Shown here in pieces: positions 54,002 through 62,262 of a stretch of DNA of 64,000 nt. Under the pieces are notes generated by a model. That model did not search any database and was not told the origin of the DNA. It was given only the letters and a program-made list of their open reading frames with translations. The stretch covers positions 1 to 64,000 of the forward strand of contig NZ_BMSX01000007.1 in the NCBI RefSeq assembly GCF_014649375.1, in the 5' to 3' direction. The position numbers and the translations under genes were made by a program. Position 1 is the first letter of the stretch. Each line of letters starts with the position of its first letter. The DNA comes from Streptomyces aurantiogriseus (GTDB taxonomy: Bacteria > Actinomycetota > Actinomycetes > Streptomycetales > Streptomycetaceae).

Positions 54002-54904
54002 ATGGCTTTCGAACCGCCGCAGCGTCTGGTCAGGGCGCTCGGTGAGACGGCACCGGACGGTGACGACTGGTTGGAGAAGCTGCCGGAGGCGGTCCAACGG
54101 GCCGTTGCGCTACGCGAGTTGACCGTCGAGCGGGTGCAGGTGCCGGGCGGGCGCAGCAGCCTGGTGGTGCTGGTGCGGTACGCCGACGGGACTCCGGCCG
54201 TGCTGAAGCTGGCCCCGCCCCGGTTCCGGCCGGAGGCGGAGCGGGCCGCGCTCGCGCACTGGGGCGGCCTGGGTGCCGTACAGCTGCTGGAGGGTCCCGT
54301 GACGGAAGGGGTGCTCGTGCTGGAGCGGCTGCATCCCGATGTGTCGGTGCGGTCGTTGCCGGAGGCGAAGGCGCTGCTGGAGGCGGCGGGGACGCTGCGG
54401 CGGCTGTGGGTCGAACCACCCGATGAGAGCGGCGCGCACTCCTTCGAGAGCGTGGCCGAGCGGACCGGGCGGCAGGCGCGGGCGATGCGGGCGAGCGCCG
54501 ACGCCGAGGTGGCCCCGCTGGTGGACGCGGCGCTCGCGGCCCGCGAGGAGCTGCTGGCCTCGCCGCCCGAGCACCGGCTGCTGCACGGCACGTTCCGGCA
54601 GAGCAAGGTGCTGGCCGGTGAGCGGATGCCGTGGCTGGCCGTGGGGCCGGATCCGGTGGTCGGCGAGTGCGCCTTCGACCTGGCCCGGCTGGTGCGGGAC
54701 CGGGTGGAGGACCTGATCGCCTCGCCGTCCGGCGCGGCGACGACCCGGCGCCGGGTGAAGCGGCTCGCGGAGTCCCTGGAGGTGGACCAGGAGCGGCTGC
54801 GCGGCTGGACGCTGTTCCGGGCGGTGGAGTCCGGGGTGCGGGCACGTCGGGTGGGGCGTGCGGGGGACGCGGAGTTGTTGCTGGAGTTCGCGGGCTGGCT
54901 CTAA
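54002..54904 (+). CDS. Kinase-fold (APH-like) protein lacking catalytic Asp
   Basis: 300 aa from ATG 54002 (GGAAGGG upstream); an ATG at 53960 would add 14 residues. It follows the aminoglycoside/hydroxyurea phosphotransferase plan: Lys69 in AVLKLAPPRF, VLVLERLHPD, and the catalytic loop region LLHGTFRQSKVLAGE. There, Thr replaces the expected Asp of HGD and Lys replaces the Asn. The metal-binding IDPKP-type motif reads AVGPDPVVGE. So it is probably a pseudokinase. The stop overlaps the stop of the convergent ferredoxin gene (CTAA at 54901-54904). Confidence 0.75.
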   Translation: MAFEPPQRLVRALGETAPDGDDWLEKLPEAVQRAVALRELTVERVQVPGGRSSLVVLVRYADGTPAVLKLAPPRFRPEAERAALAHWGGLGAVQLLEGPVTEGVLVLERLHPDVSVRSLPEAKALLEAAGTLRRLWVEPPDESGAHSFESVAERTGRQARAMRASADAEVAPLVDAALAAREELLASPPEHRLLHGTFRQSKVLAGERMPWLAVGPDPVVGECAFDLARLVRDRVEDLIASPSGAATTRRRVKRLAESLEVDQERLRGWTLFRAVESGVRARRVGRAGDAELLLEFAGWL

Positions 54905-55116
54905 CGCGCCTTCGCCGCAGTCACTTCGAGGGCGAGGACCGGGCAGTCGGCGGCTGCGCGGCGGGCGCGTCCGACGGCTCCCGGGGGGACGGGGGTGCCG
55001 TCGGCCAGTGGGTAGCCCCACTCGTCGAGGGTGATCTGTTCGGGGAGGAGTTCCGCGCAGAGGCCGTGGCCCTGGCAGGCGGTCCAGTCGATGTCGATGT
55101 GCCGGTCCGTGCTCAT
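54901..55116 (-). CDS. Ferredoxin, 3Fe-4S type
   Basis: 71 aa. Cys14 and Cys20 (CQGHGLC) with Cys58-Pro59 (AADCPVLAL) give the three-Cys pattern of [3Fe-4S] ferredoxins. It is the last gene of the ApbE redox operon, 4 nt after the NuoF-like gene, and probably carries electrons to or from that protein. Confidence 0.88.
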   Translation of the reverse strand: MSTDRHIDIDWTACQGHGLCAELLPEQITLDEWGYPLADGTPVPPGAVGRARRAAADCPVLALEVTAAKAR

Positions 55117-55120
55117 GGGA

Positions 55121-56335
55121 TCAGCTCTCCTCGGGTACGGGCAGCAGGGGCGTGTGGTCGGTCGCGGTGCACAGGCCGTGGGCGTGGGCGTCGGCCTCGG
55201 CGGCGAAGGTGGTCAGGGCGCTGCGGACCAGGCGGACGGTGCCGTCGGGGTGGTGGCAGGCGCCGCGGCCCTCGACGAGGCCGGACCAGCGGGCGAGGTC
55301 GTGGCGGACCGCGCCCTGGGGACCGGGGGTGGCCAACGTCCGGAACGCGGTGGCGATGCGCGGGAGGCCGTTGAGGCAGGGACCGCACTGGCCGGCCGAC
55401 TGGAGGGCCAGATAGCGCAGGACGCGGGCGGTCTCGGCGAGTCCGCACCGGCCGACAGGCAGCGCGGCGAGGACTCCGGCGCCCAAATAACTTGAATCCA
55501 CGGTGAGTTGAGCTGCCTCCCGGGCCGGGATCCAGGTGCCGTGGTAGCCGCCGACGAGGACCGCCGCCGTGCCCTGCAGGGGCAGCAGCCGGGCCAGCGG
55601 CAGTCCGTACGGGGCCTCGACGACCCGCGGTTCGTGTCCGGGGACGTGGAGCGTGCACAGGGCGCTGCCGGGCTGGGCCGGGGTGCCGGCCGTGCGGTAC
55701 CAGTCGGCGCCGTGGCGGGCGATGAGCGCGAGGTGGGCCAGGGTCTCCACGTTCTGCACGAGGGTCGGGGCCCGGTGCACCCCGCGTTCGCGGACCGGCG
55801 GGCGCTGGTGCGTGGGCAGGGCGGCGCCGCCCGAGACGAACCGTGCGAGCGCGGAAGCCTGGCCGGACAGGAAGGACTTGGAGAGCCGGACCACCTTGAC
55901 CGGCAGCGGGTCGGTCCGCTGCGCGAGGGCCGATTCCAGCCAGGTCGCGCCGTCCTCGACGGCCACGTACGCCTCCCGCGCGCCGACCGCGTGGGCGGCG
56001 ACCTGCACGCCGTCCAGGACGAGGTGCGGCGATCGGTGCAGCAGGGTGCGGTCCTTGCGGCTCGCCGGTTCGCCCTCCGCGCCGTTGGCCACGACCACCG
56101 GGGCGCGGCCGGTGCGCCGTCCGGCCTCGGCCACGGCGACCAGCTTGCGGTACGTCGGGAAGGCGGCGCCGCCGCGCCCGGTGAGGCCGGACTCGGCGAC
56201 CGCGCGGAGGACCGCCTCGGGGTCGCCGTGGGACAGGGGTCCGTGGCGCTGTTCGTGGGTGGGGAGGTCGGCGGGGGTGCCGGCGGGGGCGAGGAGGCGG
56301 GGGGACATGTGGAGGTCGGGGAGGGTCGCGGTCAC
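55121..56335 (-). CDS. NuoF-like NADH:acceptor oxidoreductase subunit
   Basis: 404 aa from GTG 56335, overlapping the ferric-reductase-like stop by 4 nt (GTGA). FMN/NADH-site motifs GLTGRGGAAFPTYRKL and NGAEGEPASRKDRTLL resemble GRGGAGFP and the following NuoF loop. The C-terminal Fe-S segment has SAGQCGPCLNGLPRI and GRGACHHPDG (fewer Cys than in NuoF). It may feed NADH electrons into the membrane protein of the operon. Confidence 0.8.
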   Translation of the reverse strand: MTATLPDLHMSPRLLAPAGTPADLPTHEQRHGPLSHGDPEAVLRAVAESGLTGRGGAAFPTYRKLVAVAEAGRRTGRAPVVVANGAEGEPASRKDRTLLHRSPHLVLDGVQVAAHAVGAREAYVAVEDGATWLESALAQRTDPLPVKVVRLSKSFLSGQASALARFVSGGAALPTHQRPPVRERGVHRAPTLVQNVETLAHLALIARHGADWYRTAGTPAQPGSALCTLHVPGHEPRVVEAPYGLPLARLLPLQGTAAVLVGGYHGTWIPAREAAQLTVDSSYLGAGVLAALPVGRCGLAETARVLRYLALQSAGQCGPCLNGLPRIATAFRTLATPGPQGAVRHDLARWSGLVEGRGACHHPDGTVRLVRSALTTFAAEADAHAHGLCTATDHTPLLPVPEES

Positions 56336-56937
56336 GGGCGGGCTCCTTCGGCGGTGCGGAGGCGGGCGCCTTCTGCGGTGCGGAGAAGGGCTGCGGGGGT
56401 GCGGCGGGCGGCGCGGACGGCGTGGGCCAGCCGGGCGCCGAAGGCGGCGAGCACCGTGGCCACGCAGGCGACGGTCAGCCAGGTCATCCAGTCGGTGCCG
56501 GTGTCCGTGCCGATGCCGATGCCGTGGACGAGGGCGACCGGCCAGGAGGCGTAGGCCAGCCAGTGGACGGCCCGCCAAGTACGGTGGCCGAGGCGTTCGC
56601 GCAGGAGGCTGGTGACCAGGACGGCGAACATCAGATCGAGGGAGACCGTGCCGAGGCCGAGCCAGAGGGGCTGGTAGTCGGAGACGAAGGGCACGAGGAC
56701 GTCGACGACGGTGATGTTCACGTAGCTGTCGACGATCGCCGTGGTGATGTGCAGGGCCAGGAAGGCGGTCGCGGAGAGGGAGAGCGTGCGGTGCAGGCTC
56801 ATCGTGCCGAACCGGGGCAGGCCGGGGAGCCGGCCTCTGAGTCGCACCGCGATGCCCAGCAGGACGACGACGGTGAAGAGGACGAGGCAGACGGCGCCGG
56901 TGGCGCGGTTGGCGTACCAGAGGGTCTCGGAGGTCAT
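56332..56937 (-). CDS. Ferric-reductase-like transmembrane protein
   Basis: 201 aa from ATG 56937, overlapping the ApbE stop by 4 nt. Five to six hydrophobic helices with candidate haem His in SLHRTLSLSATAFLALHIT and VHWLAYASWPVALVHGIGI, the pattern of ferric-reductase-like b-type membrane domains. The Arg/Ala-rich tail repeats LRTAEGAR. It probably carries electrons across the membrane. Confidence 0.82.
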   Translation of the reverse strand: MTSETLWYANRATGAVCLVLFTVVVLLGIAVRLRGRLPGLPRFGTMSLHRTLSLSATAFLALHITTAIVDSYVNITVVDVLVPFVSDYQPLWLGLGTVSLDLMFAVLVTSLLRERLGHRTWRAVHWLAYASWPVALVHGIGIGTDTGTDWMTWLTVACVATVLAAFGARLAHAVRAARRTPAALLRTAEGARLRTAEGARP

Positions 56938-57884
56938 GCGGCGGCCTCCCGGACGGCGGTGGGCCAGCCCGGGGTGGTGACGACCGTCCCGTCCTGCGCC
57001 ACCAGCCGGGCCGGCAGACCCCGGCGGGTCAGCCGGCGTTCCGCACCCGTCCCCTCGACCAGCGCGGCCGTGCTCGCCGCGTTGGCGTCGGCGCAGGTGG
57101 CCGCGGCGACGGAGACCGTGCGCCACGGGGAGCGGACGGGCAGGCCCGTGCGCGGGTCGACGATGTGGTGCAGCTCCTGCCCGCCGCGCCGCCAGCGGCG
57201 GGCGGTCGTACCGGAGGTGGCCAGTCCGCCGCCGTGCAGGCCGACCGTGGCGTACGGGCCCTGCCCCGGGATCTCGTCGACGGGGCCGGTGACGTCCTGG
57301 ACGCGGATCTGCCAGCCGCCCGCCGGGGGCTCCCCGGCGACTGCGGTGTCACCGCCGAGGCTGACGAGCACGCCGCAGCCCGCGGTCCGTGCCAGCATGC
57401 GGGCGGCGCGGTCGGCGGCCCAGGCCTTGGCGGTGGCGCCCAGGTCGAGGCGGACGCCCTCGGGGACGGTGACCGTGCCGGTCCTCCGGTCGAGGGTCAC
57501 CCGACGCCAGCCGGGGGCGCGGCGGACCGTCAGCCGCACCGGGCGGTCGTCCTCACGGACGAGGGTGAAGTCGCGGTCGTAGCCGATCGCGTGCATCGCG
57601 GAGCCGACCGTTGGGTCCACGGCTCCGTCCGTCGTCTCGGCCGCGCGCAGCGCGACGTCGAGGGCCTCGGCCAGCAGGGGGCTGACCTGGACGGGGCGGC
57701 CGCCCGTGCCGTCGAGCGCGGCCAGTTCGGAGTCGCCGCGGAAGCGGCTGCAGGCCGCGTCGACCTCGGCGAGGTGCCGGGCGAGGAGCAGGTTGCAGGA
57801 CTCCAGCAGGGCCGGGTCGGTGACGACCACGCGGACGGTGGTGCCGAGGGCGCGCCACTCGGCGGCGGTGGTCGTCCTCATCAC
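56934..57884 (-). CDS. apbE: FAD:protein FMN transferase (ApbE-like)
   Basis: 316 aa from GTG 57884 (ATG 57881 follows directly). ApbE motifs DLGATAKAWAADRAA, VSLGGDTAV and HHIVDPRTGLPV are complete. No obvious signal peptide, so cytoplasmic or membrane-associated activity. It normally attaches FMN to a Thr in exported proteins; the only upstream gene here encodes a Ser-rich membrane protein without an FMN-binding domain. Confidence 0.88.
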   Translation of the reverse strand: MMRTTTAAEWRALGTTVRVVVTDPALLESCNLLLARHLAEVDAACSRFRGDSELAALDGTGGRPVQVSPLLAEALDVALRAAETTDGAVDPTVGSAMHAIGYDRDFTLVREDDRPVRLTVRRAPGWRRVTLDRRTGTVTVPEGVRLDLGATAKAWAADRAARMLARTAGCGVLVSLGGDTAVAGEPPAGGWQIRVQDVTGPVDEIPGQGPYATVGLHGGGLATSGTTARRWRRGGQELHHIVDPRTGLPVRSPWRTVSVAAATCADANAASTAALVEGTGAERRLTRRGLPARLVAQDGTVVTTPGWPTAVREAAA

Positions 57885-58279
57885 GACGCCCCCGAGGTGG
57901 AGTCGGCGGAGCCGCCGGAGGAGGAGGTGAGACCGCTCGAGCTGTCCGAGGACGAGCTGTCCGAGCTGCTTGCGCTGCTTGAGTCGTCCGAGGACGAACT
58001 GCTCGACGAGGAGTCCGTGCCGCTGTCGGTGGTGCTGGAGTCCGTGCTGCCGGAGTCCGTACTGCCGGAGTCCGTGCTGCTCGAGTCACCGGAGCTGTTG
58101 GCGCTGCTCGAACTCGTCCCGCTGCTCGCCGTCGTGGTGGCGTCCGCCTGCATCGTGCCGATCAGGGCGAACACCCCGGCGGCCGCGGCCAGCGTGACGG
58201 CCGCGGCGAAGGCCGCCGTCCGCCGGGCTCCTCTGCGGACCGCTGCCGCGGCTCCCCGTTCCTCTTCCCTGGTCGCCAT
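57881..58279 (-). CDS. Membrane-anchored Ser/Asp-rich low-complexity protein
   Basis: 132 aa from ATG 58279 with GGAGGGG upstream. Basic N-terminus, one hydrophobic helix (about residues 22-41) and then about 85 residues almost wholly Ser, Asp, Thr and Gly. In related operons the first gene encodes an FMN-binding-domain protein with a Ser-rich linker; here the FMN-binding part is absent. Its stop overlaps the apbE start by 4 nt. It may be a truncated, anchor-only relative, or a flexible tether. Confidence 0.7.
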   Translation of the reverse strand: MATREEERGAAAAVRRGARRTAAFAAAVTLAAAAGVFALIGTMQADATTTASSGTSSSSANSSGDSSSTDSGSTDSGSTDSSTTDSGTDSSSSSSSSDDSSSASSSDSSSSDSSSGLTSSSGGSADSTSGAS

Positions 58280-58296
58280 GACCGTTCCCCTCCGTA

Positions 58297-58381
58297 GTGA
58301 CGCTCTGTCACGTCCTACGGTCGGGGAACGGTCTGAGAGAAGTCTGTGAGGCGCCCATACGCCTCGGCAGAAGTCTCTGAG
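58297..58381 (-). promoter_or_regulatory. Promoter/regulatory region of the ApbE redox operon
   Basis: Contains the inverted repeat GTGACGCTCTGTCAC (58297-58311) and two direct repeats AGAAGTCTSTGAG (58338-58350 and 58369-58381; 12 of 13 bases identical) spaced 31 bp apart, about three helical turns. The spacing on one DNA face suggests a regulator dimer or pair. A small GAGGCG/CGCCTC hairpin lies between them. Confidence 0.45.
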
Positions 58382-58416
58382 AGAACCCTTAAATTGCTTT
58401 AGCCTTCAACGAGCGC

Positions 58417-60120
58417 TTACGCCGTCAGGCGGGCGATCGCCTCGTCCACCGTCAGCTCCTCGCGCTCCCCCGTCCTGCGGTCCTTGAGCTCCAGGACACC
58501 CTCGGCGGAGCGGCGGCCCGCGACCAGGATCTTCGGTACGCCGATCAGCTCGGAGTCGGTGAACTTCACGCCCGGCGAGACGCCCGCCCGGTCGTCGACC
58601 AGGACGCGCAGGCCGGCCGCCCGCAGCTTCTCGGAGACCTCGAGGGCCAGCTCGGTCTGGAGGGCCTTGCCCGCGGCGACGACGTGCACGTCGGCCGGGG
58701 CGACCTCGGCGGGCCAGCACAGGCCCTTGTCGTCGGCGGTCTGCTCGGCGAGCGCCGCGACCGCGCGGGAGACGCCGATGCCGTAGGAGCCCATGGTGAC
58801 GCGGACCGGCTTGCCGTTCTGGCCGAGGACGTCGAGCTTCAGCGCGTCCGCGTACTTGCGGCCCAGCTGGAAGATGTGGCCGATCTCGATGGCTCGGTCC
58901 AGCTTGAGGCCGGTGCCGCAGTTCGGGCAGGGGTCGCCTTCCTGGACGACCACGACATCGACGTACTCTTCGACCTCGAAGTCACGGCCCGCGACGACGT
59001 TCTTGGCGTGCGTGTGCTCCTTGTTGGCGCCGGTGATCCAGGCCGTGCCGGGGGCCACGCGCGGGTCGGCGATGTACTTGACCTTCTCGCCCAGGCCCTG
59101 CGGGCCGACGTAGCCGCGGACCAGGTCCGGGCGGCCCACGAAGTCCTCGGCGGTGACCAACTCGACGGTGGCCGGGGCGAAGTGGGCCTCGACCTTGCCC
59201 AGGTCGACCTCGCGGTCACCGGGCACGCCGACGGCGACGATCTCGTCGTCGACCTTCACGAGGAGGTTCTTGAGGGTGGCGGAGGCCGGGACGCCGAGGG
59301 AGGCGGCGAGGGTCTCGATGGTCGGGGTGTCCGGGGTCGGGATCTCCTCGGCCGCGGGCACGTCGGCGGCGTCCACCGGCTTCAACTCGTAGGTGATCGC
59401 CTCGGTGTTGGCCGCGAAGTCGCAGTTCGGGCAGTCCGCGAAGGTGTCCTCGCCGGCGCCGGCCGGGGCGAGGAACTCCTCCGACTTCGAGCCGCCCATC
59501 GCGCCCGCAGTCGCGGCACAGATGCGGTAGTCGAGGCCGAGACGCTCGAAGACCTTCTGGTAGGCCTGGCGGTGCAGGGCGTACGACTGCGCGAGGCCCT
59601 CGTCCTCCAGGTCGAAGGAGTAGGAGTCCTTCATCAGGAACTCGCGGCCGCGCAGGATGCCGGCGCGGGGGCGGGCCTCGTCACGGAACTTCGTCTGGAT
59701 CTGGTAGAGGATGACCGGCAGGTCCTTGTAGGAGGACGCCTGGTCCTTCACGATCAGCGTGAAGATCTCCTCGTGGGTGGGACCGAGCAGGTAGTCGCCG
59801 CCCTTGCGGTCGTTCAGGCGGAACAGCTCCGGGCCGTACTCCTCCCAGCGGCCGGTCGCCTCGTACGGCTCCTTCGGCAGCAGGGCGGGGAGCAGCACCT
59901 CCTGGGCGCCGATCGCGTCCATCTCCTCACGGACGATGCGCTCCACGTTGGCGAGGACCTTCTTGCCCAGCGGCAGCCACGTCCAGATGCCGGCGGCGGT
60001 ACGGCGGACGTAGCCGGCCCGGACGAGGAGCTTGTGGCTGAGGACCTCGGCGTCGGCGGGGTCGTCGCGCAGCGTCTTCGCCATCAACTGGGACATGCGC
60101 TGGACCGGTGCGTTCGCCAT
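58417..60120 (-). CDS. proS: Prolyl-tRNA synthetase
   Basis: 567 aa. Class II motifs: LLGPTHEEIFT and FRDEARPRAGILRGREFLMK; anticodon-binding domain at the C-terminus (VSPGVKFTDSELIGVPKI). A YbaK-type editing insertion lies at about residues 230-390, the prokaryotic form. It is monocistronic on the minus strand; its normal neighbour in Streptomyces is a GNAT gene, as seen here. Confidence 0.97.
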   Translation of the reverse strand: MANAPVQRMSQLMAKTLRDDPADAEVLSHKLLVRAGYVRRTAAGIWTWLPLGKKVLANVERIVREEMDAIGAQEVLLPALLPKEPYEATGRWEEYGPELFRLNDRKGGDYLLGPTHEEIFTLIVKDQASSYKDLPVILYQIQTKFRDEARPRAGILRGREFLMKDSYSFDLEDEGLAQSYALHRQAYQKVFERLGLDYRICAATAGAMGGSKSEEFLAPAGAGEDTFADCPNCDFAANTEAITYELKPVDAADVPAAEEIPTPDTPTIETLAASLGVPASATLKNLLVKVDDEIVAVGVPGDREVDLGKVEAHFAPATVELVTAEDFVGRPDLVRGYVGPQGLGEKVKYIADPRVAPGTAWITGANKEHTHAKNVVAGRDFEVEEYVDVVVVQEGDPCPNCGTGLKLDRAIEIGHIFQLGRKYADALKLDVLGQNGKPVRVTMGSYGIGVSRAVAALAEQTADDKGLCWPAEVAPADVHVVAAGKALQTELALEVSEKLRAAGLRVLVDDRAGVSPGVKFTDSELIGVPKILVAGRRSAEGVLELKDRRTGEREELTVDEAIARLTA

Positions 60121-60228
60121 GGTTCTCGTACTCCTGCCGGGTAAGGGTGATGGCTAGGAGGTTAGCCGGGAGCCCGGTGCGGCCGGAAATCCGTCTGCCG
60201 GGAATCCGTTGCTCGAAGAGCGGCCTGG

Positions 60229-60276
60229 CTCAGGGAGCGGCGTACTCAGGGAGCGGCGTACTCAAGGAGCGGCCTG
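60229..60276 (+). repeat. Short tandem repeat
   Basis: Two identical 16-bp units CTCAGGGAGCGGCGTA (60229-60244, 60245-60260) and a third diverged unit (60261-60276), the last reaching the 3' end of the acetyltransferase gene. Possibly slippage-prone. Confidence 0.7.
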
Positions 60277-60825
60277 GCTCGCGGGGCGGCCTTGCTTGCG
60301 GAGCAGGGGGAGGTGGGCGCCCATCACCGCGTACGGGCGGGGGGCGCTGGGGAAGAGGACGCGGCGGGCCAGGTCCTGGTAGCCGAGGGAGCGGTAGAGG
60401 GCTCTCGCGGGGCTCTCCGTGTCGATCGCGGAGAGGATCGAGCGGGGTTCTGCGGCGGTGTCCGTGATGGTGGTGATCAGAGCCCGGCCCGCGCCGCGGT
60501 TCTGGTAGACGGGGTGGACGTGGAGTTCCGTGATGACGAAGGAGTCGTCGAGCCAGGCTTCGTTTCCCAGGGCCCGGAGGTAGGGCTCCACGACGGTGGA
60601 CCACCAGTGGGTGCGGTCGTTGGGCATGCCGTAGACGAAGCCGATCAGGCGGCCTTCGCGGGTTGTCGCGCCGAAGGCTCTCGCCCCCGGGTACGTCATG
60701 TGGCGAAGGACGATCTGTCTGCGGACGGCCACCTCGTCCGGGCCCAGTCCGAAGGCGATGGCTTGGACTGCCAGGGCCTCGTCCACGTGGGCTGAGAGGT
60801 CCAGGGGGCCGATGACGAGGTCCAT
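60262..60825 (-). CDS. GNAT-family N-acetyltransferase
   Basis: 187 aa. Acetyl-CoA binding motif A is visible as ITELHVHPVYQNRGAGRALI; the C-terminal part ARALYRSLGYQDLARRVLFP is the usual final strand pair. Substrate unknown. It shares the minus strand with proS; a tandem repeat overlaps its end. ATG 60825. Confidence 0.85.
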   Translation of the reverse strand: MDLVIGPLDLSAHVDEALAVQAIAFGLGPDEVAVRRQIVLRHMTYPGARAFGATTREGRLIGFVYGMPNDRTHWWSTVVEPYLRALGNEAWLDDSFVITELHVHPVYQNRGAGRALITTITDTAAEPRSILSAIDTESPARALYRSLGYQDLARRVLFPSAPRPYAVMGAHLPLLRKQGRPASQAAP

Positions 60826-60901
60826 GCCGGGAGCCTACAGGGGGGTTTCCGTTGTGTGCGGGGTGCGGGTTGTGTGCGCCCGTCGAAGGACGAACGTCTG
60901 C

Positions 60902-61750
60902 TCAGAACAGCACGCTCATGAAGGCGCCCACCTCCTGGAAGCCCACCCTCCGGTACGTCCTTCTCGCCGCCGTGTTGAAGTCGTTGACGTAGAGACTCAC
61001 GACCGGGGCCACGTCCGCCAGGGCGTAGCGCAGGACCGCTGCCATGCCGGGGATCGCCAAGCCCTTCCCCCGGTGCTCCGGGGCCACCCACACGCCCTGG
61101 ATCTGGCAGGCCTGGGGGGTCGCCGCGCCGATCTCCGCCTTGAAGACGACCCTGCCGTTGTCGTCGAGACGGGCGAAGGAGCGGCCGGAGCCGACGAGTT
61201 CGGCGACGCGGGCCTGGTAGAGCAGGCCGCCGTCGCCCACCATCGGGGAGACACCGACCTCCTCGGTGAACATCGCCACGCACGCCGGCATGATCGTTTC
61301 CATCTCGTCCTTGCGGATGCGGCGGACGTAGGGATCCGGGGCGATGTCGGCAGGCATGCGGTCGGTGACCATGAGGGGTTGGTGGGCGCGGACCTCGCGG
61401 GCGGGGCCCCAGTGGGGTTCGAGCAGGCGCCAGAGCTGGGCGGTGGAGTCGGCGGGGCCGACGATGGAGGAGCAGCGGCGGCCGGCCCGGCGGGCGCGGT
61501 CGGCGAAGGCGCGGACGGCGCGGGGGGTGGCGCAGATCGGGACCAGGTTGGCGCCGGCGTAGCACAGGGACGTCAGCATGCCGTCCTCGTACCAGCCCCA
61601 CATCTCCCCGCCGAGCCGCCACGGGTCCAGGCCCGCGACCTGCACCCGGGAGGCCACGAAGGCGTTCGCGACCGGCTCGCGGTCGAGGACGGCGAGCGCG
61701 GCGTCCAGGTCGCTCGGTTCGAGGACCCGGGAAGTGGTCTGCGTCAACAC
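60902..61750 (-). CDS. GNAT-family protein with DUF4081 N-terminus
   Basis: 282 aa from GTG 61750 (GTGAGG 8 nt upstream); an upstream frame to 61789 lacks an RBS. N-terminal DUF4081 region (EPVANAFVASRVQVAG, ALDPWRLGGEMWGWYED), then the GNAT domain with IQGVWVAPEHRGKGLAIPGM and SLYVNDFNTAARRTYRRVGF. Conserved near ispG in Streptomyces. Function unknown. Confidence 0.85.
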   Translation of the reverse strand: MLTQTTSRVLEPSDLDAALAVLDREPVANAFVASRVQVAGLDPWRLGGEMWGWYEDGMLTSLCYAGANLVPICATPRAVRAFADRARRAGRRCSSIVGPADSTAQLWRLLEPHWGPAREVRAHQPLMVTDRMPADIAPDPYVRRIRKDEMETIMPACVAMFTEEVGVSPMVGDGGLLYQARVAELVGSGRSFARLDDNGRVVFKAEIGAATPQACQIQGVWVAPEHRGKGLAIPGMAAVLRYALADVAPVVSLYVNDFNTAARRTYRRVGFQEVGAFMSVLF

Positions 61751-61859
61751 GTGCGGGGCCTCACACTCGGGTCTGCCTGATCTCCGCACTGTACCTGCGG
61801 AAGCTGGGCAGTGCCGCCCTGTGGGGTTGCCGCTCGTTTGTCAAGTGGCTGTCGGCTTG

Positions 61860-62260
61860 CCGTGCCGTCCCTGGGGGCTGCCGCCCCCAGACCCCCGCTT
61901 CGGCCCTGAACGGGCCTCGTCTTCAAACGCCGGACGGGCTGAGTTTGCCTGGACCGGCACCGAGCAGTCGCCCCCTCGGGGTGGGTGAGGGCTCGGGACG
62001 GCGACCGCTCACCCCAAGCCCCGAACCGACCCAAGCCCCGAACCCGTTGAGATTGCCCGGACCAGCACCCAGCAGTCCGCCCCCCTCGGGGCGGGTGGAG
62101 GCTCGGGACGGCCACCGCCCACCCCAAGCCCCGAACCAGCCGAGATCGCCCGGACCGGCACCGAGCAGTCCGCCCCGACGGACACCCTCATTCCCGAGCC
62201 CGAGACACGCCGAGTCGCCCCGGCCAAGCGCCGAAAGGCCCGCCCCGCGCTCGAAAGGCC
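61860..62260. repeat. Streptomyces interspersed repeat region with three direct repeats
   Basis: Noncoding GC-rich DNA between the DUF4081 gene and ispG. It starts with GGGGGCTGCCGCCCCCAGAC and GAACGGGCCTCGTCTTCAAA, standard Streptomyces intergenic elements. Three imperfect copies of GGACCGGCACCGAGCAGTC begin at 61951, 62059 and 62152 (spacing 108 and 93 bp). No start codon with an RBS supports a gene. Confidence 0.7.
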
Positions 62261-62262
62261 TC

